From contig NZ_CP121650.1 in the NCBI RefSeq assembly GCF_029714405.1, positions 8,933,001 to 8,997,000 on the forward strand: 64,000 nt of DNA, read 5' to 3'. Below the pieces are notes generated by a model. The model made no database searches, was not told where the DNA came from, and worked only from the letters and a program-made list of their open reading frames with translations. Origin of the DNA: Bradyrhizobium sp. CB82. Lineage in GTDB: Bacteria > Pseudomonadota > Alphaproteobacteria > Rhizobiales > Xanthobacteraceae. The position numbers and the translations under genes were made by a program. Positions 37,913 through 44,523 of the stretch are shown piece by piece; within the stretch, counting starts at the first letter, position 1, and every line of letters begins with the position of its first letter.

Positions 37913-38281
37913 ATGCGTTACGCGCCGTCGATCGTGCCGTCCGATCGCCTCGATCGCGACATCTACCTCGTGCTCGAGGATTTCGGCGCCCGGGCCGGCT
38001 GCGCCTGGCGGGAGACCGACGAGGCTGACACGGACCGCGAGACGGTGCTTCGCGACATCCTTTCGGGACAATACGCCTACCCTCTGCGGATAGTCGTCTT
38101 CAATGCCATCGAAGGCTGGTCGCGCGATGCCACCGCCGACATCGCCGACGAACTCGCCCAGCGGGCGGCGGACGCCGCGATCGCCTCCTCGCCGGCGCTG
38201 CAAGCCTTTGTTGAGAGCAACGCGACCCGCCCCGTTGCAGTGCAACTGGCGTTGCCGCTGCGGGGCAGCAACGCGACTTGA
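37913..38281 (+). CDS. Conserved small hypothetical protein
   Basis: A 122-residue acidic protein (MRYAPSIVPSDRLDRDIYLV, LEDFGARAGCAWRETDEADT) with a helical alanine-rich second half. No known domain. The plausible start is the ATG at 37913, since upstream codons do not look like protein. Proteins of this shape are common orphans in Bradyrhizobium. Confidence 0.6.
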   Translation: MRYAPSIVPSDRLDRDIYLVLEDFGARAGCAWRETDEADTDRETVLRDILSGQYAYPLRIVVFNAIEGWSRDATADIADELAQRAADAAIASSPALQAFVESNATRPVAVQLALPLRGSNAT

Positions 38282-38426
38282 CCCAAGCCGGCTACCGAGT
38301 GTCCACAACTGCACTTATCGACCGACCGTTTTGGGTATAGAGTTCCATCATCACCGTCCGGCCCGTGGCATTTATCGGTGATGAGAACGCCGGTTGCGCT
38401 CCCACCCCAAAACAGGGAGTAGCACT

Positions 38427-38630
38427 ATGGAAAAGCGTCGCCCTATCCCTCAATCCCTGGCACTTGAAGAGCGGCTCGCCGCTGAGGAGACCAAGCGGCT
38501 GCTTGCAAAGGTGCGAGGTGCCAAGTCAGGTATCGAGCGCGCGCGGCTGCGGCGAAAGGTCCGGCAAGCCGAAACGGCCGCGCATATTCAGGATTGGCTT
38601 AACTCGCCCGGGCTACGGCCACCCAGGTGA
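38427..38630 (+). CDS. Small helical hypothetical protein
   Basis: A 67-residue, strongly basic and helical protein (MEKRRPIPQSLALEERLAAE, then KVRGAKSGIERARLRRKVR). AACAGGGAGT at proper distance supports the ATG at 38427. It could bind nucleic acid or partner another protein; nothing specific can be said. Confidence 0.55.
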   Translation: MEKRRPIPQSLALEERLAAEETKRLLAKVRGAKSGIERARLRRKVRQAETAAHIQDWLNSPGLRPPR

Positions 38631-38982
38631 CTGCGCAGCGCCGGGTTTCAACAGAGGCAGACATCCGGTTTACACCAAGACTTTCGCGCTTCGTATGGTC
38701 GAAGGCGGCTGGCCGATAAAGAACAGCGATCGATACGAGCTGACCGCCCAGGGGCGCCAGGCGCCAGACGACTGAGCACCGAGGCACTGGATCGAGTTGA
38801 CGAACCGCAGCCATCCGACGCGAACTCCGGTGGTTGCCCATATAGGGCCTGCCTCAGCAACTTTCCCGCGGGCGTTTGGTTTTGCTCGCATAGTCACATG
38901 AAAATGTGTTTTCGAACGCGCTGCGCGAACGACGCCCGTCAGTCTGAAACTGCTCAGCCGGCGGGTGCTTTCGTCCTCTTCA
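38631..38982. other. Non-coding stretch in the decayed zone
   Basis: In these 352 bp no frame on either strand shows family-like sequence or a convincing ribosome site. I see no repeat or promoter that I can defend. Confidence 0.5.
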
Positions 38983-39011
38983 CGACAAAAGAAACCCGCC
39001 CGAAGGCGGGT
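38983..39011 (-). terminator. Rho-independent terminator of the small secreted-protein gene
   Basis: On the minus strand ACCCGCC, loop TTCG, GGCGGGT forms a perfect 7-bp stem with a stable tetraloop, followed by TTCTTTTG. It lies 20 bp after the stop of the gene at 39031-39375. Confidence 0.85.
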
Positions 39012-39030
39012 GGCGCAAGGTCCCACAATA

Positions 39031-39375
39031 TCAGTCAGAGACACATATCTCGGCGATGCTTTTCCGCGAGCCAGGCTGCGATCGGCCTACGGTGAGCTGA
39101 CTAGGGTCAGCAGAGGCCTCAACTATCCGAGGCTTTGGACGCGGTGTCAGAACGGCAATCTGATGGGGAGAAGCCGGCATCCCAGCCAACATTAGCTTTG
39201 GGGTGACCGAACTTTCCTCAACTTGCTCCGCTCCCAGCACTGCCACTTGGTGCCGCGAGATCGGAAAGCCTGTCACTTCAAAACTGGGAAGGCCTAGCGC
39301 GCATGCGCCAGCTTGATGGGTCGTTGCACCTGCTAGGGTAGCAATGGCGGTTGCGATCAAGAACAGATTTTTCAT
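39031..39375 (-). CDS. Small secreted protein with duplicated 'HQxAVL' motif
   Basis: A 114-residue protein with a clear signal peptide (MKNLFLIATAIATLAGATTH, cleavage near AGA-CA). The mature part contains two similar units: GFPISRHQVAVLG and GMPASPHQIAVLT. It has its own terminator, so it is probably expressed. No family function known. Confidence 0.65.
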   Translation of the reverse strand: MKNLFLIATAIATLAGATTHQAGACALGLPSFEVTGFPISRHQVAVLGAEQVEESSVTPKLMLAGMPASPHQIAVLTPRPKPRIVEASADPSQLTVGRSQPGSRKSIAEICVSD

Positions 39376-40182
39376 GATGATACCCCACTCGACAGAGATA
39401 TTTCCACCACGAATTCCGTAGTCACCTTAGTTTCAAGTCAGCGCATGATCTGTGAACTTGTTCACTAACGGCGTTCAATTCTGTTCGCGCATTCATTGCT
39501 ATGTTGCAGGACTGTGTGTCCCCATGGAAGGCCCCGTTCCAACTCTCTTGGGAAGAACGGAAGTACTAAATTGAAGGGCGGGGTCTAAACAGGCAAAAGG
39601 GGCAACCCGTAAGCTTGTCGACAAAGCTTACTGCCACTCGCTGATGCGGTCTGTCCGATAGGCTACATTTGCGGTGAAAAATTCCGGACAGTGCTCCAGA
39701 CGGTAATTTTCCGGACTTCGAGGAACGCGCCCAACGCTAAACGAGAGTAGAACAATTTCAACACGATCAGATTGAGCACAAACCCGCCATGTGAACCGGC
39801 GGGCCTCGTGCTTCGGCGAGACTGGCTGATGCCCTTCGCTCGCTAAGGCGACACCGGATTGGAGTAATAGACTGACAAGGCTACTGGCGTGGGATGCAGT
39901 CTGCTCTTCGTCGCAGCGCTGAGCTACGGCCTAGATCCGGCTGCCTTCTTTAAGCGGGCGCTGCTGCGCAGACTAAAAAGCGTTCGCGCGCCTCGCGCAG
40001 TGGCCTCGCGAGCTCGGCGGGCCGCGGCAACGGTTACATAGTCGCGAGCGATTGCCTCTGGCTTTGAGACCCTGGAAAGGACCGTCACCTGGGTCATAGA
40101 CGCCGCGACCGGCTGAGATCCCTCTCGCAATTTGCGATGATCTGCAGCAGCAAGCTGTCCAGCTTGAATGGATGACTTGCGC
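39376..40182. other. Long stretch without a convincing gene
   Basis: In these 807 bp I see no reliable gene. At 39674-39716 AAAATTCCGGAC and AATTTTCCGGAC form a pair of near-direct repeats that could be a remnant of an insertion-sequence end. At 39788-39806 CCCGCC and GGCGGG can form a hairpin whose minus-strand side is followed by TTTGT, a weak terminator candidate. A 127-codon minus-strand frame at 39924-40307 overlaps the next gene and lacks protein-like features. Confidence 0.4.
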
Positions 40183-40419
40183 TCATTTGTCGGTAGGACG
40201 CTGCGCTCGCTGCTTCGTTTGGCTTGCCGCCTTCGAAGGTCGGCTAGTAACGGCTTTAAACACTGCAATACGCCGATCGAGTTGCCATAGCTCGATGTCA
40301 TTGGCATCGACTAGCTGTTCAGCACGTTCCCGTGCTTCCTGCTCGTCGGCACACTGCAAATGGGCCACGCTTATAACGTGGCGGTCGTGATCCAAAAGGT
40401 AAGCTCGGTAGTGCGCCAT
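40183..40419 (-). CDS. Small conserved hypothetical protein
   Basis: A 78-residue protein, MAHYRAYLLDHDRHVISVAH at the start, then QEARERAEQLVDANDIELWQ. This alternating strand-helix pattern is a very common small-protein family in Bradyrhizobium (a domain after 'YRAYLLD..GHI'), of unknown function. The start at 40419 is favoured over an upstream ATG because the family begins here. The basic tail (KAASQTKQRAQRPTDK) is an addition. Confidence 0.65.
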   Translation of the reverse strand: MAHYRAYLLDHDRHVISVAHLQCADEQEARERAEQLVDANDIELWQLDRRIAVFKAVTSRPSKAASQTKQRAQRPTDK

Positions 40420-40943
40420 CCCCACGCCCCCAGGCCGAGAAAAACAGTACTCCATTGATGCAAAGGGAAACCACGGAAAATTGGGCTCGGGAGTTCACGC
40501 TTGATGTCTAACCCTTTCAAAGTTGCTCTGATGGAGGAGTCTGACCAAGCCGGAATATCGCAATCAGTCGGTCCTGGCACCAAAGTGCGTCAAGTTCCTT
40601 CACCAATTCCTTGGCGATGTCCTTCCCGCCATCCTCCGCTCTTCGGCGTAGTCAATCGCAACGCCGGCAAGTTGCACCCGATGCGTGTCTTCCGTGACTG
40701 TGCGGCCCCCGTGATCCGTAACGCGAAGGGTTGCAAGCGGCACGGTCCAACCGTTGGGTCCGTTCCCGGCCATCGAAGCCGGACGGCGGCCCGTCGGGAA
40801 GCAGGCGTTGCAAGTACCCATCGCCTGCCAAGGAAGTGACAGACTTCAACAGCGCCTCGTGTCATATGGTTGCTGAAGGATCGGCGTTGCATTCTTCGAA
40901 AAGAGCTGAGCGCACCAGTTTGTGCCCGACGTGCAGCAACGAC
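40420..40943 (-). pseudogene. Mostly non-coding; frameshifted small-gene remnant
   Basis: No intact gene. On the minus strand at about 40530-40760 one frame reads LRVTDHGGRTVTEDTHRVQL then AIDYAEERRMAG, and the next frame continues GGKDIAKELVKELDALWCQD. Together they look like a typical small rhizobial protein broken by a frameshift near 40625. Family not certain. Confidence 0.3.
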
Positions 40944-41205
40944 CTAACTCGCCAGCAAGGCAAGCACGACGATTGCACTTCGCGCGGCATCGCCAACCCT
41001 GACGATGCCGCCTTGCAGAATCTTGCAGTAGAGGCCGGAGCGATTGATCAGGTGTTTGGCGACCGCCTTGCCGGTGATCTTCTCGATGTGGCGGCACGGC
41101 TCCACAAGCCCGGTCCCTTCCAGCAGTGCCTCGCCGAGCCAGAAGCGGTTGCCGACCAGATGGTTGAGCGGCACACCCTCGACTGTCACGTTGCGCCGGT
41201 GCCGG
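40944..41205 (-). pseudogene. MOSC-domain protein, 3' fragment cut at the island edge
   Basis: About 86 codons read as the C-terminal part of a MOSC sulfur-carrier protein: RRNVTVEGVPLNHLVGNRFW, then EGTGLVEPCRHIEKITGK with the conserved cysteine, then LINRSGLYCKILQGGIVRVG. The natural stop is kept, but everything N-terminal to RRNVTVEG is absent; the reading stops abruptly near 41205. This is what an insertion inside the gene would leave. Confidence 0.75.
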
Positions 41206-41236
41206 CCCGACCCGTCTCTCCCCGGGCGACGTCGTC

Positions 41237-42658
41237 ATGCTGCTCCGCGTCGCCTTCTACTCCGGCACCGGCTGGCGCCTGGCCGATGCCGTCCGGATCG
41301 TCGCCGTCGTCGCGCTGCTCGTTCTCGGCCGTACCGGCACCAAGCCCCTCGTCCGCATGAAACGCAAGCACTGGCGCCCGGGCGGCAGGGACGTGTTGGT
41401 GGTGACCTCCCGCGGCGTCAAGCGAATGGTGCCGGTCGTCCCCGCGCTGCGCATCGCGGTCGAACCCTACCTCGATGCCGCGCCCGACAAGCGCCCCAAC
41501 GCGCCGTTGCTGCAGACGACCTCCGGCAACGCGCAGTCCAACGGCTTCTTCGGCCGGACCTTCTTCCAGATCGACAGACACCTCGGGTTCGCGCGCTCCA
41601 GCAAGACCATGCTGCGCCGGTTCTGCAGCGAGATGCTGGGCGACGGCGACGTTCTCGAACCGGCCGAGGAGGCCGCACTCCGCTATTTCGAGAGCGGCGA
41701 CCCCGCAAAGCCGCCCGCCAAGGCGCCGCTCCGCGACATCTTGGCGCTGTTCGAGAAGCGCGATCCCTTCGGCGGCGCGCTGCCGCGCGCTCTCGGCAAC
41801 GACCGCTTCGCGCTCGAGCTGGCCCGCCGACTAGGCACGGACCTGCCGGACAAGCTTCAGACCCAGGCCTCGCGCGAGGGCAAGCCAAGAGATCCGCGAC
41901 TGGGCCCGGATCATCCGTTCGTGGCGTGGCTGCTGGCGCAGAAGCTCCCCGTCTCGCGCATTCAGGTCGCCGCCATCGAGACCCTGGTCGAGCCAAGGAA
42001 GGAGGAGTTGGTGTCGCTGATCGAGAGCGGCGATCTGCCCAGAGTCCAGGCGTGCGAGTTGCTGGGTCTTTCACGGAGCGGTCTTGCGACGCTTCTCGCA
42101 AGGCTGAACATGACGGCGGAGGAGAAGGAAGCGCACAAGGCAAATGAAGCGGCGCGGCGACGCAGGCCGCAGCGGCGCCGGCCCCGGTCGACGGAGCAGG
42201 ACCGCGCCTTCATCGGCGAATTGCGGGCACTTCGACTCGCGAAAGCTGGAAAAGAACGACTGCCGGACGTCGACCGCGCGATCCGGAAGTTTTTTCCGAA
42301 GGCCGCCGAGCTTCTGAACCGCCGCATCCTCACCACCGAAGAGGCCGCCGATCTCTTCGGGCTGCACACGACGCAGATCAGCGGGCTCAAATTGGCGTTT
42401 CCGACCGACATCGGGCTGAAGACCGCCAAGCAGCGCGAACGGCACCGCCGCCACGTCGACGCTTGCGAAGTCGTACTGCGCGAATGGGACAGCGGCGACG
42501 CCGACGAGACCAACGACGATCGGCACCAGCGACTGAAGGACCGGTACGGGTTCCAGTTCGGGCGAGACACGATGGTGCTGATCAAGAGGTACGCCGTGGC
42601 GAATCCGCCTCGCGTCGATGGCGAGCGGTCCGCAATAGCCCATGCCGGGCTCAGCTAA
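41237..42658 (+). CDS. Large DNA-binding protein, possibly a degenerate recombinase
   Basis: A 473-residue protein with no family I can name. The first third (LLRVAFYSGTGWRLADAVRI, then VTSRGVKRMVPVVPALRIA, then ARSSKTMLRRFCSEML) resembles the layout of a tyrosine recombinase catalytic core without its full set of residues. Two helix-turn-helix-like parts follow: RVQACELLGLSRSGLATLL at about 275-295, and TTEEAADLFGLHTTQISGLK at about 372-392. An arginine-rich linker (RRRRPQRRRPRS) lies between. The frame stays open back to the island junction, so the N-terminus may be truncated. It is probably an island maintenance or regulatory protein. Confidence 0.55.
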   Translation: MLLRVAFYSGTGWRLADAVRIVAVVALLVLGRTGTKPLVRMKRKHWRPGGRDVLVVTSRGVKRMVPVVPALRIAVEPYLDAAPDKRPNAPLLQTTSGNAQSNGFFGRTFFQIDRHLGFARSSKTMLRRFCSEMLGDGDVLEPAEEAALRYFESGDPAKPPAKAPLRDILALFEKRDPFGGALPRALGNDRFALELARRLGTDLPDKLQTQASREGKPRDPRLGPDHPFVAWLLAQKLPVSRIQVAAIETLVEPRKEELVSLIESGDLPRVQACELLGLSRSGLATLLARLNMTAEEKEAHKANEAARRRRPQRRRPRSTEQDRAFIGELRALRLAKAGKERLPDVDRAIRKFFPKAAELLNRRILTTEEAADLFGLHTTQISGLKLAFPTDIGLKTAKQRERHRRHVDACEVVLREWDSGDADETNDDRHQRLKDRYGFQFGRDTMVLIKRYAVANPPRVDGERSAIAHAGLS

Positions 42659-42664
42659 CGCCGG

Positions 42665-43078
42665 ATGAAACTGTCGGGGAGCGTCCCGATGCAGCAGACA
42701 CCAACGGAGACCAAAGCGATGCAGTCGACCAGAGAGACCGAGACGGAAACGAAGCCGCCGATCTGCGGGACCGCGGAAGGCGACGGCGAAACGCTGCGAC
42801 TGTTTCTGGCGGAGGAAGTCGTGCGCATCGCGGCGCAGAGGGGATTGGCGGTCGCTCAGGTCGCGGAGGACAACGGCCTCACCGAAGGGGAACTCCGCAG
42901 GCTCCTGCGCGGAGGCGACGAGGCCGACCTCTGGCGTCTGTTCGCACTCCTGCGTCAGCTCGGCGCCGCCATGGTGGTCGGCGTGGAGAGCGACCCGGTC
43001 CCAGCTGCCAAAGGCGTCGTGATGTGGACCAGGCTGGACCTGTCGTCGGCGGCGGTCGACCGCGCGAAGCCAGACTGA
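42665..43078 (+). CDS. Small HTH-like protein
   Basis: A 137-residue protein beginning 6 bp after the previous stop. The low-complexity acidic/threonine-rich N-terminus (residues 1-40) is followed by a possible HTH: RIAAQRGLAVAQVAEDNGLT then EGELRRLL. A methionine at residue 9 or 19 could be the true start. It is probably co-transcribed with the 473-residue gene. Function unknown. Confidence 0.5.
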   Translation: MKLSGSVPMQQTPTETKAMQSTRETETETKPPICGTAEGDGETLRLFLAEEVVRIAAQRGLAVAQVAEDNGLTEGELRRLLRGGDEADLWRLFALLRQLGAAMVVGVESDPVPAAKGVVMWTRLDLSSAAVDRAKPD

Positions 43079-43131
43079 AGAGGTCGACTGCGCCCGCCAT
43101 TTTGATCGCGAAGAAATGACTTGCGGGCGAA

Positions 43132-43155
43132 CGCAATATACGCAATATAAGCATC
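43132..43155. promoter_or_regulatory. Operator candidate upstream of the HTH gene
   Basis: Two adjacent copies of CGCAATATA (43132-43140 and 43141-43149) are followed by AGCATC, ending directly at the ATG of the HTH gene. The right copy with its tail, GCAATATAAGCATC (43142-43155), recurs as an exact 14-bp reverse complement at 43410-43423. This placement is expected for an autoregulator's binding site. Confidence 0.6.
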
Positions 43156-43512
43156 ATGCGAGGCCGACCGAAGCGACGCGCACACGATGATTTAATCCAC
43201 CTGCTCCAAGAAGAGCGCAGGCGCGCCGGCGCGAGCCTGCGAAAGGTCGCGAAGCTGATGGATGTCGATCCCTCCACTCTGAGCCGCTCGATAAGTCAGC
43301 AGGCTTTTTCGCCGGATATGGCCGAAAAGGCGCACGCATTGCTGAAGGCCGGCATTCCATCAGGCGCCCTTGCGGACGAAGCGCGTTCGCCGGTCTCATC
43401 AGAAGACCCGATGCTTATATTGCATAAATTTGCCGATATGATGCCCGAGGTCGCGGGCGCGCTCAGGACCGTACTAGCAGCACGCACCACAGGCGCACGG
43501 AGGGATGCATGA
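43156..43512 (+). CDS. XRE-like HTH regulator of the IetAS-like module
   Basis: A 118-residue protein with a helix-turn-helix at about residues 10-45 (EERRRAGASLRKVAKLMDVD, then PSTLSRSISQQ). The C-terminal half is helical. It overlaps the AAA ATPase gene by 4 bp (ATGA), so the two are coupled. With the CGCAATATA repeats at its start codon and an inverted copy inside its 3' part, it is the probable repressor of the module. Confidence 0.75.
   Translation: MRGRPKRRAHDDLIHLLQEERRRAGASLRKVAKLMDVDPSTLSRSISQQAFSPDMAEKAHALLKAGIPSGALADEARSPVSSEDPMLILHKFADMMPEVAGALRTVLAARTTGARRDA
43410..43423. promoter_or_regulatory. Inverted copy of the operator, before the AAA ATPase gene
   Basis: GATGCTTATATTGC is the exact reverse complement of GCAATATAAGCATC at 43142-43155. 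It lies in the coding sequence of the HTH gene, 86 bp before the ATPase start, where an internal promoter or a looping repressor could act. Confidence 0.5.
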
Positions 43513-44486
43513 CCAGTTCGAAACAAGTTATCGCGATGATCCGCAGTCACGCCGCGGGCGACAGCGAACAGTTTCTCTCCATCGCCGAGCACATCGCCGA
43601 CGACGCGAACCGCTCCGGCAAGACAAAGGTCGCCGACGAGATCAAGCTCATCGTCGAGAACGCGCGAAAGTCCATCGCGGCCCGCCCGAACCGGCCGATA
43701 CCGATCGGTGCGCCGCGCGGCGAACTGGCCGGCCTCGTGCGGGCCACATACCCCGAGATCCATCTGGCCGACGTCGTGCTCGGCGACGACTTGCGCCGGC
43801 AGATCCGGCGCCTCGTTCGCGAGCATAGGGAAAGTAGCGCCCTCGAGGAGCGGGGACTCGGGCCGAGAAGAAAGTTTCTGTTTTCGGGACCGCCCGGCAC
43901 CGGCAAGTCGATGACCGCCGCGGCGATCGCGGGAGAGCTGAGGCTTCCGCTATTTACGATCCTGCTCGACGGCGTTATCACCAAGTTCATGGGCGAGACC
44001 GCGGCGAAGCTGCGCCTGATCTTCGACGCCATGCACACCATCCGCGGCGTCTACTTGTTCGACGAGGTCGACGCGCTCGCATCGCGACGCGGCGCCGACA
44101 ACGACATCGGCGAAGCCCGCCGCATGCTCAATTCCTTCCTGCAGTTCCTCGAAGACGATCAGTCCGGCAGCGTGATCATCGCCGCCACCAACCATCGCTC
44201 GCTGCTCGATCCCGCAATCTTCAGGCGGTTCGATTCAGTATTGGGATATGCCAAACCGACCCGCGAGGAGGCCCGCCAGGTGCTCCGCAACAACCTGCTG
44301 CAGTTCGACATCGACGCCCTGGACTGGTCTTCGATCGACGACGCCGTGCAGGGTTTGAGCCAGGCGGATCTGGTCGCCGCTTCCGAAGACGCCGCCCGGG
44401 ACGCCGTCCTCGACCACGCCGGCCGGCTCACCTCCGAAGTCCTGTTTCAGGCCCTGCGGGACCGGGGTATGATCCACAAGGAATAG
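43509..44486 (+). CDS. ietA: AAA+ ATPase, IetA-like
   Basis: A 325-residue AAA+ protein: helical N-terminus, Walker A FSGPPGTGKSMTAAAIAG (Lys133), Walker B GVYLFDEVDAL (Asp185, Glu186), sensor 1 IIAATNH, and arginine finger region LLDPAIFRRFDSVLGY. The order AAA ATPase followed by a subtilase is that of IetAS, reported as an anti-phage system (Gao et al. 2020). The ATPase would sense or remodel a target and feed or release the protease; the mechanism is not established. It is coupled to the HTH gene upstream; the protease gene starts 37 bp downstream. Confidence 0.85.
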   Translation: MTSSKQVIAMIRSHAAGDSEQFLSIAEHIADDANRSGKTKVADEIKLIVENARKSIAARPNRPIPIGAPRGELAGLVRATYPEIHLADVVLGDDLRRQIRRLVREHRESSALEERGLGPRRKFLFSGPPGTGKSMTAAAIAGELRLPLFTILLDGVITKFMGETAAKLRLIFDAMHTIRGVYLFDEVDALASRRGADNDIGEARRMLNSFLQFLEDDQSGSVIIAATNHRSLLDPAIFRRFDSVLGYAKPTREEARQVLRNNLLQFDIDALDWSSIDDAVQGLSQADLVAASEDAARDAVLDHAGRLTSEVLFQALRDRGMIHKE

Positions 44487-44523
44487 GAGGGCCGAATCGA
44501 GTCGGTCCGTTCGGGACGGATCG

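Noticed and set aside
39674..39716. Insertion-sequence terminal repeat
   Set aside because: The AATTCCGGAC / TTTTCCGGAC pair is too short and no transposase remnant accompanies it.
39924..40307. 127-codon frame on the minus strand
   Set aside because: It overlaps the better supported gene at 40183-40419 and has biased, featureless composition.
41044..42147. 367-codon plus-strand frame overlapping the MOSC remnant and the 473-residue gene
   Set aside because: Arginine-rich shadow in the wrong frame; the other frame carries coherent HTH segments.
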